Counted from the first letter of the stretch, positions 53,091 to 62,021 are shown. The stretch: DNA of 64,000 bases from Pseudomonadota bacterium (GCA_034189865.1 JAXHTV010000015.1:1-64000); one strand, 5' to 3'. The notes: generated by a model from the sequence alone, not told the origin. Made by a program: numbers and translations.

Positions 53091-54152
53091 ATGAGCGCAG
53101 CGAAAAAACTGAAAATCTTGGTTGCAGATGACTCACGCGTCATGCAGGAGTCGATCCGGCGATTCCTCGAACCCCAACACGAGGTCATCACCGTTGCGGA
53201 CGGCGAAGCCGCCTGGGACACACTCCAGGCCGACACATTCGATTTGCTGATCAGCGACATCTCCATGCCGAACCTAGACGGCTACGGGCTGATCTGTCGC
53301 ATCCGGGGCGCAAGCCCGGAGGAAAACTACCAACGCATCCCGATCATCGTAATCACCGGACTGGAAGATAATGTCGTCCGAGTCCGGGCATTCGCCTGCG
53401 GTGCCGATAACTTCATCCCCAAACCGGTGACTCGGGAGACGCTCCTAAAGAATATCGCTTCGGAATTGACCCAACGACGACAATCCTGCGCTGAGCGTGA
53501 ATCAACCCGTGCGCCGGTGACCGCTGACGCGTTCAATGCATCCCTTGATACACTGTTACGACAAACTGATGACGCACACCCGGTATCATTGGTGTGGGTC
53601 ACTGCTCACGCGCCGGAAGAAATTCTCGAGCAGTACGAAAATGAGTTGGGCTACTGGCTGACTCAGGTCGCTGGCGCGCGGCAGAGAGCGAGCGACGTAC
53701 TTGGCCAACTGCAACCCGCCAGTTGCACCCTACTATTACCGGAAACGGATCAACTGACCGCGATGACCATGGCCGAACGGCTCTATTCCGACTTCGCCGC
53801 CCATCCGTTACCGCTCGGCCCGGTATCGGCGCTGGTCACGCCTGTGGTGGGCTACGCGACGGCCGATCAAGCGCAGATCACCACCAAAGCATTCATCCAT
53901 CAGGCCCTGGCTGCGGCCGAAGCAAGTCACGAGAACATTGCGGTGGAGATGGAAGAGTCCGTCATCGAACAACCCACATTGGATCAAGCAGCGGCCATGC
54001 TTCAAAATGGCGAGGAAGGTAAACTGCTACCATACGCCGCAGACATCATGGCGCGAATGTTGCCGCTGTTGGACACTTGTACGGACCAACTCGGCATGGA
54101 TGTGGATAAAGAACTGTCCACGTTACGCGCCAAGCTGGAGTTCTTCCTATGA
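53091..54152 (+). CDS. Response regulator: REC domain plus degenerate GGDEF-like domain
   Basis: 353 residues. REC (1-130) has the acid pair D13/D14, phospho-acceptor D56 (LISDISMPNLDG), T89 and K111, so it should be phosphorylated. Residues about 160-285 look like a GGDEF fold: DVLGQLQPASCTLLLPETD aligns with the usual xxRxGGDEFxxLLPET, but the GGDEF signature itself is replaced by QPASC (208-212), so cyclase activity is not expected. A helical tail (290-353) follows. No histidine kinase is adjacent. A sigma-28-type promoter lies upstream, linking it to motility or surface behaviour. The REC call is firm, the GGDEF relation an inference. Confidence 0.85.
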   Translation: MSAAKKLKILVADDSRVMQESIRRFLEPQHEVITVADGEAAWDTLQADTFDLLISDISMPNLDGYGLICRIRGASPEENYQRIPIIVITGLEDNVVRVRAFACGADNFIPKPVTRETLLKNIASELTQRRQSCAERESTRAPVTADAFNASLDTLLRQTDDAHPVSLVWVTAHAPEEILEQYENELGYWLTQVAGARQRASDVLGQLQPASCTLLLPETDQLTAMTMAERLYSDFAAHPLPLGPVSALVTPVVGYATADQAQITTKAFIHQALAAAEASHENIAVEMEESVIEQPTLDQAAAMLQNGEEGKLLPYAADIMARMLPLLDTCTDQLGMDVDKELSTLRAKLEFFL

Positions 54153-54243
54153 GTACGGGCGCGCAAGCTGTTAATATTCCCGCCTGATCGAACACACCTC
54201 GGAACCATTTGCACAACCTCACAAGGAATGGCTGGACGCTTCA

Positions 54244-55257
54244 ATGGACGACGGAAAAACCCTAACCGCCTTCCTCAGCGAAGAACGTAAACGCAACCCT
54301 CACGTAACTGAAGATTTGGCCGGCGTGGTCGAAGACATGGCACGCGCCTGCAAACTCATCGCACACAAAGTGAGCCGCGGCGCCCTATCAAACGTATTGG
54401 GGAGTGCCGGCTCGCAAAACATCCAAGGCGAGACCCAAAAGAAACTGGACATCATCGCCAATGACATTGTGCTCCAGTGTCACGAATCCACCGGCCGGGT
54501 GGCCGCGATGGCCTCGGAGGAGATGGACTCCATTTACCTGTTACCCATCGGGGCACGTCGCGGTGACTACCTGTTGGTTTTCGACCCGTTAGACGGGTCG
54601 ACGAACATCGATGTGAACCTGTCCATCGGCACGATCTTTTCGATACTGCCCTGCCCGCGAGGGGTCAACGAACCACGCGAAGAAGACTTCTTACAGCCGG
54701 GTCGCAACCAGGTCTGCGCGGGGTATGTCGTCTACGGACCGTCGACTGTTCTTGTATTATCGCTCGGCAGCGGGGTCCACAGCTTCACCCTGGATCGCAA
54801 CATCGGCGAATTCATCCACTGCGCCGGCCAAATACAAATCCCGAAAGACACGGCGGAATATGCGATCAACAGTTCAAACCGGCGCTTTTGGGAACCCCCG
54901 ATCGCCCGTTACATCGACGAATGCAAAGCCGGCGCGGCCGGTCCGCGCGAGAAAAACTTCAACATGCGCTGGGTTGGCGCCATGGTCGCAGACTGCCACC
55001 GGGTAATCTGCCGTGGAGGCATATTTCTGTACCCACGGGATACCCGGGATCCCAATAAACCGGGGAAACTTCGCCTACTCTATGAGGCCAACCCCATCTC
55101 TTACCTGTTTGAACAGGCCGGGGGTGAATGCACCACCGGTTATCAATCGATCTTGGATATCACACCCGAAACACTCCACCAAAGGGTACCCGTGATTGTG
55201 GGTTCGGCCCACGAAGTCGCTCAGGTCCGTTCTTATCACGAGACCGACGAAAACTAA
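54244..55257 (+). CDS. fbp: Fructose-1,6-bisphosphatase, class I
   Basis: 337 residues. VFDPLDGSTNIDVNLSIGTI carries the metal and phosphate ligands; GGIFLYPRDTRDPNKPGKLR and LYEANPISYLFEQAGG the substrate site. It makes fructose-6-phosphate in gluconeogenesis (or the Calvin cycle in autotrophs; nothing here shows which). It starts 91 nt after the response-regulator gene and ends near a long palindrome. Confidence 0.96.
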   Translation: MDDGKTLTAFLSEERKRNPHVTEDLAGVVEDMARACKLIAHKVSRGALSNVLGSAGSQNIQGETQKKLDIIANDIVLQCHESTGRVAAMASEEMDSIYLLPIGARRGDYLLVFDPLDGSTNIDVNLSIGTIFSILPCPRGVNEPREEDFLQPGRNQVCAGYVVYGPSTVLVLSLGSGVHSFTLDRNIGEFIHCAGQIQIPKDTAEYAINSSNRRFWEPPIARYIDECKAGAAGPREKNFNMRWVGAMVADCHRVICRGGIFLYPRDTRDPNKPGKLRLLYEANPISYLFEQAGGECTTGYQSILDITPETLHQRVPVIVGSAHEVAQVRSYHETDEN

Positions 55258-55268
55258 AAAACTCGTGA

Positions 55269-55302
55269 AGTGGCGCGGCGCGAAATATCGCGGCGCGCCA
55301 CT
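55269..55302. terminator. Long GC-rich hairpin after fbp
   Basis: Two 15-nt arms (AGTGGCGCGGCGCGA and TCGCGGCGCGCCACT) pair with one mismatch around an AATA loop, 12 nt after the fbp stop. No U-run follows on the plus strand, so it may end transcription only with Rho or may mainly protect the mRNA 3' end. Confidence 0.5.
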
Positions 55303-55478
55303 GCCGATTCTGTTGGTCATGCTTGATCGACTGCTTTAAGTTCTTCATACAGACAGGCTAAAATCGCCAAAACACACGCAACCCCGCCCCTCCTAACCCG
55401 TGCGGATATCCGTACCGGGGCCATTGCCACCGAGGGTTGTCATGGCCAATCTGACCCCAGGCGGACCCGACACTCAAC

Positions 55479-56669
55479 ATGCAGTACTGCGACGCTCTGA
55501 TTGTGGGCGCAGGCCCGGCCGGATCGACATTGGCTTGGCGCTTGACGCAAGCGGGCTACAACGTACACATTGTCGACCGCGCCACATTTCCTCGCGAGAC
55601 ACCTTGTGCCGGATGGATTACGCCACAGGTTGTCGAGTCTTTGGAGCTGAGTCTTCTTGACTATGGCGAGAGCCATACACTGCAACCGGTTTCCGCTTTC
55701 GTCACCGGTATCATTGGTCGCGAACCGCTGTTTACCGGTTACCGAGAACCCGTCGGTTACGGTGTTATACGATCCGAGTTTGACCATTATCTGCTAGAAA
55801 GATCCGGGGCGAGATACCACCTCAGCCAAGCCGTGGAGTGTATTCGGCGACATCAGGGACTGTGGGAAATCAACGAGCGCTTCCGCACACCCTTACTGAT
55901 CGGCGCCGGCGGTCGTTTCTGCCCCGTCGCTCGACACCTCGGCACCGACCGGGGCTGCCCGGAACGCGCCGTATCCGGCGAAGTGATGGAATGGCGACTG
56001 GACGCTTGGCAAAAAGCGAACTGTCCCAGTCGCGGAAAGGCAGCGGAATTGTATTTTTACCCGGATCTTAAAGGCTACGGTTGGATCTTTCGGAAGCACG
56101 ATTACCTCAACATCGGACTGCGTCGGGACGACGCGCACGAGCCGAACGCACACTTTGAAAACTTTGTTCACTGGCTGCAGGAGACCCGCCGCGTGCCGTT
56201 CGATCTGAGCCCCAACCGCCGGGAAGATGCCTATCTGACCCACACCAGCTCAAACCAAACGATAGCGGCCGAGGGAATACTGTTGATTGGAGATGCCGCC
56301 GACATAGCTCCAGCACAAAGCGACGAAGGCATCCGCACGGCGGTAGAGTCCGCTCTTATCGCCGCTCACGCCATCGGCAACGCCCCAGGCGATTACTCCG
56401 AAACCAACCTGAGAGGTTACGAGTACCGACTCCGTTCCCATTTTGGTCGACGTTCGTTGGGCAAGCGAATTCACTCGGATACACCCATCGCCTCCGCCCT
56501 CCGCCGTCGGATGGGTACTTGGTTACTTGAACACCCGACCTTTGTCGAGAAAATCCTGCTGAACCGCTGGCTGCTCCGTCGCCATGAATCGCCTTGGCTG
56601 ACACCCAAAACTGCCTCGAGAGTTCAGTTCTCATCAACCAACAGTCCGCAGATAGACCCCACCGACTGA
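55479..56669 (+). CDS. FAD-dependent oxidoreductase of the geranylgeranyl-reductase-like family
   Basis: 396 residues. DALIVGAGPAGSTLAWRLTQ is the dinucleotide-binding motif, PCAGWITPQVVESL the family motif around a Cys (about 43), and LLIGDAADIAPAQSDEGIRTA the second FAD motif. Proteins of this type reduce isoprenoid chains or have unknown substrates (CbrA-like). No isoprenoid gene lies nearby, so the substrate cannot be given. It starts 222 nt after fbp; no good Shine-Dalgarno supports ATG 55479, though the motif spacing does. Confidence 0.75.
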   Translation: MQYCDALIVGAGPAGSTLAWRLTQAGYNVHIVDRATFPRETPCAGWITPQVVESLELSLLDYGESHTLQPVSAFVTGIIGREPLFTGYREPVGYGVIRSEFDHYLLERSGARYHLSQAVECIRRHQGLWEINERFRTPLLIGAGGRFCPVARHLGTDRGCPERAVSGEVMEWRLDAWQKANCPSRGKAAELYFYPDLKGYGWIFRKHDYLNIGLRRDDAHEPNAHFENFVHWLQETRRVPFDLSPNRREDAYLTHTSSNQTIAAEGILLIGDAADIAPAQSDEGIRTAVESALIAAHAIGNAPGDYSETNLRGYEYRLRSHFGRRSLGKRIHSDTPIASALRRRMGTWLLEHPTFVEKILLNRWLLRRHESPWLTPKTASRVQFSSTNSPQIDPTD

Positions 56670-56722
56670 AACCACCCATCAAGCCAACCCCGACTCGTTC
56701 AAACACCGCGGCATTGGAAAAC

Positions 56723-56748
56723 AAAAAAGGAGGGCGCATGGCCCTCCT
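56723..56748 (-). terminator. Intrinsic terminator of the small secreted-protein gene
   Basis: On the minus strand an 8-bp perfect stem (AGGAGGGC / GCCCTCCT) with a 5-nt loop is followed directly by TTTTTTG. It lies 57 nt after the stop of the gene at 56805-57158. On the plus strand it is only a hairpin after the FAD oxidoreductase. Confidence 0.85.
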
Positions 56749-56804
56749 AATGGAAACACTGAAGCTATCGCTTTGTTATTCGATACGAACCCAAGTACGG
56801 TTAG

Positions 56805-57158
56805 TTAGGGAGCGATGGCAGTGGCCAGCCAACCGTAGACGGCGGCTTTGCCGTAAGAAAAGCCAATCTTGAGGTCCAACACGTCATCAGCGAAATCGCC
56901 GGTGAAGTCGTCGGCTTGAATTTCCTCAAGGACTCCGGCTTTGAAACCATTGAACAGGGACGCGTAGCCGAAAACGGTGGAAGCTTTTGACAAAAGCTCA
57001 GGATTCAAAGCGATGTCAATGATAATGTCGCCGATAACGCCTTGGCCACTGACGGCTTGGAGGTCGGTATCGGTCATCGGCGCCAGTTCGGCATTCGCGG
57101 CGAAGGGGGAAGCAACCAAAGCGGCGGCCAACATCGAGCTTTTCACGATCTTGTTCAT
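56805..57158 (-). CDS. Small secreted protein of unknown function with an M-x-D-x-x-L-x-x-VSGQG motif
   Basis: 117 residues. A clear Sec signal peptide (MNKIVKSSMLAAALVASPFAANA, cut after ANA near residue 22) is followed at once by ELAPMTDTDLQAVSGQGVIG. Motifs of this kind occur at the N-terminus of several surface or pilus-linked secreted proteins in gammaproteobacteria. The rest is acidic and moderately hydrophobic (IIIDIALNPEL, DDVLDLKIGFSYGKAAVYGW), without Cys. It has its own terminator and a promoter candidate, so it is probably a single-gene unit. Function not recognised. It sits beside the MSHA locus but 480 nt from mshQ. Confidence 0.8.
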   Translation of the reverse strand: MNKIVKSSMLAAALVASPFAANAELAPMTDTDLQAVSGQGVIGDIIIDIALNPELLSKASTVFGYASLFNGFKAGVLEEIQADDFTGDFADDVLDLKIGFSYGKAAVYGWLATAIAP

Positions 57159-57638
57159 GAGATCACTCCGTATATCTCTGGAAAGTTGGAAACTTAGTGG
57201 GTATCTGGATAGTGACAGCGTAGTTCGCGTCTACCCGAAGGAGATCGTACCGCAGCGAATCGAACAATCAAACGAATTTTATTGAAGATTTTGTTTCACA
57301 ATCGAATATTCTAATAGTTTTAGTTAATTTAATTTTCTTTACCAATACAAAATTGATGACACGAGCTATCAATTTTATTCATATTAATAGAAAACAATTA
57401 CCAACAAAAAACCCCATGGCACAAACGTCGCGCTACGGGAATATAAGCTTAATATACTGATTTAAATATCTATTATAAAAAAATCACAAGGGACCAGGGG
57501 AATCCAGCGCTGCCTTTGACCAGGAAAGCTGCAACGGTCGCCAAAAAAACGGCGGGGCGCAGACCCTGCAGCGGTAAAATGTCACAAAATATTCAAATTC
57601 GATCACGAAGGCGGCCAATCCCCCCGCAGAGCGCTGCC
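57159..57638. other. AT-rich intergenic stretch
   Basis: 480 nt without a gene. The part from about 57280 to 57490 is strikingly AT-rich (runs such as TTTTAGTTAATTTAATTTT), in contrast to the GC-rich genes on both sides. Such DNA is often bound by silencing proteins or marks a junction of insertion. It holds the likely promoter of the small secreted-protein gene at its left end. Confidence 0.6.
57244..57271 (-). promoter_or_regulatory. Weak sigma-70 promoter candidate of the small secreted-protein gene
   Basis: TTGATT (57266-57271), 16 nt, TACGAT (57244-57249) on the minus strand, each 4 of 6 consensus bases. It would give a leader of about 80 nt. A short dyad (AAGTT TCC AACTT) lies between it and the ATG. 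Confidence 0.3.
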
Positions 57639-60263
57639 TCAAGGAAAGGTTTCACGACGATAGATCTGGCGATTCAACCCCCCATATAAACCAAAGCTCG
57701 CACGCGCGGCGGGGTTTTCCTCGAAGCTGTCGTCGCCATCCTTATCGACCTGGAGCCAGAAGTAGCTCGGCAACAGATCCCAGTCCACGGCCACATCGCC
57801 CACTTGATTCGGCGCGGCGAGGGTCACCGATCCGAGACCACCGACGATCTGAACATCCGTCACCGCCGTCTGGCTGTAGGTGGTATCCCCCACAACCGCG
57901 GCGGACAACACAACCTCGGACGCGGCCGCCAGACTCCCATCGGTGCAGCTATCGGCGCCATTGACAACAAAACCAGTAGTCCCCCCCAGATCGGCGAAAT
58001 ACTCCACTCGCACCGCCAAGGCCAGGGGCAACAATTCGGACCCGAACGCATTGACGAGCCTGAGCTGCCCAAACCGCATTTGTTGATTGCCGCCGGCGAA
58101 CGCCATGCCGGCACCGGGTGTGGCGTCACCAAACCGGATGGGATTGCCCGTATACACCACGCCATCCCCGTCGGCCACGTCCGCACTGAGACTCAGCTCG
58201 GCATCGAATGGCACCAGCGGGACGGTACGAATAAGCGCCAGGCCGCCACCATCGGCAAACGCCAACGCCGTGCTGCCATCGCCGTTGTCCGTCACCACTG
58301 GATCGTTGGCGGGCAAGTCGGCCTCATCCACCGCCAACGTCGACTCCGTGTAGCTACGGTTGGTCACCGTCGCGTCGGAAATCTTGTTTAACGAACCGGT
58401 GTAGTTCGCCGTGATGGCCCCGAAGGCATTGACAGCCGTGACAGTAGCCACCGGCGCGGTCAAATAGAAGAAGGGTTGTCCAACGTAGGTGAAACTGCCA
58501 CAGGCGGGGCTCAACACCGGCGTGTTGTAGCTTACGGAAAAGTCGTCCGGAACAAAGCGCCCCACCGCCACTGGCGTCGATTCAATTTGCCGGCGAGCTA
58601 ACGGCGTCCCGTCAGCGGCATCGACACTGGCAAAGAGCGTATCGACCGCCTGAAGTTGGATCGCACCCACTTCAGAATAGGTCACGCTGTCGCTGCGAGC
58701 CACACCACCAATGGTGGTCCAAGCACCAGTGTTGACGGCGCCCATGCTCGCACCGAGCACGGAAGAAATTAATTGTAGCTCCGGCGTTCCGTCATAACCG
58801 GGCGTCGTGATTCCCCCACCGCTGCGGGCCGTCACGGTTGTAGTGAACGGTCGGCCGGCCTTATGGATCGGCGTGGCCGACATGGTCGTGGCGTTAAGGG
58901 TCCGGCTCGCTCCCGGAGTGCTCGGGTCGGTATCGGTGGCAACCAATTCAAAATCGCCGGGGCGGATCGCAAAGGCATCCGAACTACAGGAAGTGTCGGT
59001 GGTGGGATCGGTGGCATCCCGGGTACCGATTAATTGCAAACGCGCCTCAGCAAGCGCATTACTATAAGCGGGTAGCGAAACGGTCAGCGGGTTGGAGGTA
59101 TTGAACACGGCAGAAGCCAGCAGCACGTTGACCTGGCCACCCCAACTGCTGCGACAGCCGGTCACCGGATCCAAGGCGCCCGAGTTATCTCCGGCATCCA
59201 GCAGCCGAATCTCGACGGTGCCGTCGTAATTCGACTTCAGCGCGTCACCGGCCTCGGTCAAGGCCGCAATGTCCAACACGATGGCATCGCCGACCACCTG
59301 GGTAAAAATGGGCCCGGTGATCGGTGATGATGCGACTTCGACCGCATTGAAACGACCGGGATCGCCACCGGTACTCACCGTTCCCACCAGGATGATGTCG
59401 TCCCAGGACACATCATCACGATCACTGCCGCTGAAAGGCATCCCCGACTCGACGCGAAGGGTATGCGATCCTGCGGACAGACTCAGGCTGGTGGCGATCG
59501 TCCATGGATCGGCGTCGGCATCCAACGTACCCACCAGATTCCCGTCGACCAGGACACGTCCCGGGCTGTAGCCGGACGCTGCGACGTCTCGCAGGCGATA
59601 AAATCGGATCTCGGTAAAAACCCGGTCCTCGGGAATGGTAAAGCTGATATCTAAAGTATTGCTTTCCGGCGCATCGGGATAGTAGCGCCCGGCGTAGTCT
59701 CCTCCGGAGGGATCAGTGCTGTCGCCGATGTGACGGCGGCGGTTCAGGTTGACCGCACTGGTGGTTTCGCCCGACTGCGTTAGAAGCGTGATGGACGAAA
59801 AGCTCAGATCATTCTGCTCATCGGCCGTCCAATCGCTACACAACACCGGCTCATCGCTGAAAAGATAACGATTGTTGATACAGTGGGGATCCAAGGCAAT
59901 GGTGTGCACTCCCGGCGACAGGCTCAAAGGCGATGACAAGGTGACCAAAACCGACGAAGTCCCACTCGCCGAGCGCCGACCTCGAAAAGCGCCATCGATG
60001 TAAAGATCCAGGTACCAAGTACTCCCGCTTTCTTCGACGATGGGGGTATTGAGCCGAACATGCGTGACCGTGACTGCCTCGGTTAAGTAGAAGCGGCTCG
60101 GATAACTGTACATTTCGGTCCGACGCACCGGTTCGCTTGGCACATAACTACCGCTCGTCCCGTCACCCACATGCTGCCACCCCTCTAGCACCACGTCTGC
60201 GCTGGCCGTGTGCACCATCGCGGCGAGTAAGAACGAAAGAACAACACGCCACCGAGTACTCAT
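57639..60263 (-). CDS. mshQ: MSHA biogenesis protein MshQ (DUF6701 domain)
   Basis: 874 residues with a signal peptide (about 1-22, ending TASA). Two similar beta-rich modules lie at about 25-155 and 175-295, both with a SLSPGVHTIAL/SLSAGSHTLRV strand and a D-x-x-x-S/W-D-D-I-like end. From about 300 comes the DUF6701 region, ending ARASFGLYGGLNRQIYRRE, the family C-terminus. MshQ proteins are large surface-exposed parts of MSHA loci, possibly adhesins at the pilus tip; this one is shorter than the Vibrio proteins, which exceed 1000 residues. It overlaps mshP by 4 nt. Confidence 0.85.
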   Translation of the reverse strand: MSTRWRVVLSFLLAAMVHTASADVVLEGWQHVGDGTSGSYVPSEPVRRTEMYSYPSRFYLTEAVTVTHVRLNTPIVEESGSTWYLDLYIDGAFRGRRSASGTSSVLVTLSSPLSLSPGVHTIALDPHCINNRYLFSDEPVLCSDWTADEQNDLSFSSITLLTQSGETTSAVNLNRRRHIGDSTDPSGGDYAGRYYPDAPESNTLDISFTIPEDRVFTEIRFYRLRDVAASGYSPGRVLVDGNLVGTLDADADPWTIATSLSLSAGSHTLRVESGMPFSGSDRDDVSWDDIILVGTVSTGGDPGRFNAVEVASSPITGPIFTQVVGDAIVLDIAALTEAGDALKSNYDGTVEIRLLDAGDNSGALDPVTGCRSSWGGQVNVLLASAVFNTSNPLTVSLPAYSNALAEARLQLIGTRDATDPTTDTSCSSDAFAIRPGDFELVATDTDPSTPGASRTLNATTMSATPIHKAGRPFTTTVTARSGGGITTPGYDGTPELQLISSVLGASMGAVNTGAWTTIGGVARSDSVTYSEVGAIQLQAVDTLFASVDAADGTPLARRQIESTPVAVGRFVPDDFSVSYNTPVLSPACGSFTYVGQPFFYLTAPVATVTAVNAFGAITANYTGSLNKISDATVTNRSYTESTLAVDEADLPANDPVVTDNGDGSTALAFADGGGLALIRTVPLVPFDAELSLSADVADGDGVVYTGNPIRFGDATPGAGMAFAGGNQQMRFGQLRLVNAFGSELLPLALAVRVEYFADLGGTTGFVVNGADSCTDGSLAAASEVVLSAAVVGDTTYSQTAVTDVQIVGGLGSVTLAAPNQVGDVAVDWDLLPSYFWLQVDKDGDDSFEENPAARASFGLYGGLNRQIYRRETFP

Positions 60264-60691
60264 GGCGCCGCCCCCATCAATTTACTGCTCAGCCGCCGGG
60301 CAACGAAGTCCCGGCCGCCCCAGCTACCCCGCTCAGCAGTCACCGTAATTTGATACAGCGGCACGTCGGTGCTTCCGAGACGGTGCACGCTTTGGGTACA
60401 ACTGACGCTGATGGCGAATCCATTCAGCGCGCCCTCACTCAATGAGAAATTGGTATTGCCGCAACTGCCCTCCTGGAGCGCCTTGTAGGCCGCCCACTCC
60501 ATGCCGGCATGGGCCGCGAGATAGGCCCGCGAAGACTCCGCTGCCAACCCGGCACTGGCGTGCTGCACGCCGCTGATGGTCACCATGAACGCACCCAGGC
60601 TGGACAGAATCACCAGCAAGAAAATCGCCGATATCAGTGAGAACCCCTCCTGGGGACTCGAGTCCACGATCCGGAACTGGCCCCGGTCCAT
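60260..60691 (-). CDS. mshP: MSHA biogenesis protein MshP (minor pilin-like)
   Basis: 143 residues. EGFSLISAIFLLVILSSLGAFM is a type-IV-pilin-like N-terminus with a hydrophobic helix but an FSLI start in place of FTLIE; this is usual for PilX/MshP-type proteins. ATG 60691 shares one base with the mshO stop (TGATG). A longer frame reading into mshO is not needed. Likely part of the minor-pilin complex that starts the fibre. Confidence 0.85.
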   Translation of the reverse strand: MDRGQFRIVDSSPQEGFSLISAIFLLVILSSLGAFMVTISGVQHASAGLAAESSRAYLAAHAGMEWAAYKALQEGSCGNTNFSLSEGALNGFAISVSCTQSVHRLGSTDVPLYQITVTAERGSWGGRDFVARRLSSKLMGAAP

Positions 60692-61527
60692 CACGGCACG
60701 TTGTCCACATGCAATTGACGCATCAGACGAACCTGCTCGCCCTTCGACTCCAGCACCACCGCCAGGGTCGCCAATCCATCGCGTTGTGCCGTATCCAGTG
60801 TTTGATAAGTCCAACTACAGGAGGCCACCTGGTTGGTCACCAGCGCGCCATCGTCGGGAGCAAAATCGGCCGCGGTGTTGGGCTGAGCCGCGCCGAAGTT
60901 GTATCCGCTATAACGTCTCAGCTCTCCATTTTCACAGACATAACTCACCGCGGAATCCACTAGAAAAACCCGACGCCCCGGCGAATCAAAGGGAAATTGA
61001 TGAGCCGCCGACAAGCTCACCCGGTATTCCGTTCCGCTACCGGTCGGCCCGGTTACCCCCGAAACCGTAATCACGGTGCCAACCGGCGTCATGACGCTGT
61101 CGAGATAGGGATTGGCTCCGGGCTGACCGAGCGGGTAAATCGCCAGGTGGTGACCACTGAAGGTGCCGGCGCCACCCAGCGGCCCCAAGACGTTGAACTG
61201 ATCATCCGGCGCGGAGAAAACCAAGCGCGTTGCGGGATCACCGGGCGGCTCAGCACGATAGCGGTCACCATCCACCGTGCGCAGCAGCTCCAAGGCGTTT
61301 CCGCTCACCCGCACGCTGTTGGGCAGGGCGGCGCGAATATCGCGGCTCATCTGCCGCAGTGCCACATCCGCCGAATCGGCCAAAGCGGCCCGGCGGCTTT
61401 GATCAACAAAGCTTTGCACCGGCCCGGTAACGAACGCACCCGCCCCGGCCGCCACGGCGCCGAGGATCACCACTACGACGATCAATTCGACCAGAGTCGT
61501 GCCGTGTTGCGAAAGCCCCATGCGCAT
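60691..61527 (-). CDS. mshO: MSHA biogenesis protein MshO (minor pilin)
   Basis: 278 residues. GTTLVELIVVVVILGAVAAG is a prepilin-type helix with the conserved Glu after the cleavage site (G/TTLVEL). It belongs to the GspJ/PilW-like larger minor pilins. It shares one base with mshD upstream (TGATG) and one with mshP downstream. It should be processed by PilD. An in-frame ATG at 61521 is an alternative start. Confidence 0.87.
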   Translation of the reverse strand: MRMGLSQHGTTLVELIVVVVILGAVAAGAGAFVTGPVQSFVDQSRRAALADSADVALRQMSRDIRAALPNSVRVSGNALELLRTVDGDRYRAEPPGDPATRLVFSAPDDQFNVLGPLGGAGTFSGHHLAIYPLGQPGANPYLDSVMTPVGTVITVSGVTGPTGSGTEYRVSLSAAHQFPFDSPGRRVFLVDSAVSYVCENGELRRYSGYNFGAAQPNTAADFAPDDGALVTNQVASCSWTYQTLDTAQRDGLATLAVVLESKGEQVRLMRQLHVDNVP

Positions 61528-62021
61528 CAGTAATCCGCCCGATACCCGGTCAAGGTGACATCAACCCGGTTGTTAAACACCACCCGCACGTCCACCCGGC
61601 GCACATCTGCAGTGGGTACGGTGTCTCCGCCGGGGCCGAGGGCGGTGGTTCCACCCACCGTGACACTCACGCGGTATCCGTCCAGACCGGACCAGGCAAT
61701 TCCGGCCTGATCGCTCGGGGGTTGTTCATTTAACCCGTCGTAGTCCTGCACGTCGTCGTAGACTGACCGGCTTTCTCCGCTTTCGGCCCCACCGGTCTCG
61801 CCCCCGCCAGGATCGTCCAATGGCTTGAGGAGAATTTCCTCTAAATACGCCTCGGCAATCGCGATGGCTTGCTGGGTTAACTGGGGATCGACGCTACGCG
61901 TAATGTTCTGACTGAAAACGAGCAACACACCACCCAGCGAGATCGAGATAATGAGAATTGCCACCACCAACTCCACCAAGGTCGCACCGGCCATGGCGTT
62001 GTGAGCGCGAGGTACGTTCAT
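61527..62021 (-). CDS. mshD: MSHA minor pilin MshD
   Basis: 164 residues. GATLVELVVAILIISISLGG is the prepilin helix with cleavage after Gly and Glu at +5. Resembles GspI/PilV. ATG 62021 overlaps the mshC stop by 4 nt; the long open frame upstream (to 62561) lies across mshC in another frame and was rejected. Confidence 0.87.
   Translation of the reverse strand: MNVPRAHNAMAGATLVELVVAILIISISLGGVLLVFSQNITRSVDPQLTQQAIAIAEAYLEEILLKPLDDPGGGETGGAESGESRSVYDDVQDYDGLNEQPPSDQAGIAWSGLDGYRVSVTVGGTTALGPGGDTVPTADVRRVDVRVVFNNRVDVTLTGYRADY

Noticed and set aside
57500-57638. A terminator after mshQ, suggested by a T7 run on the minus strand near 57545.
   Set aside because: Only a 5-bp stem lies in front, and it is separated from the T-run by about nine bases; not enough for an intrinsic terminator.
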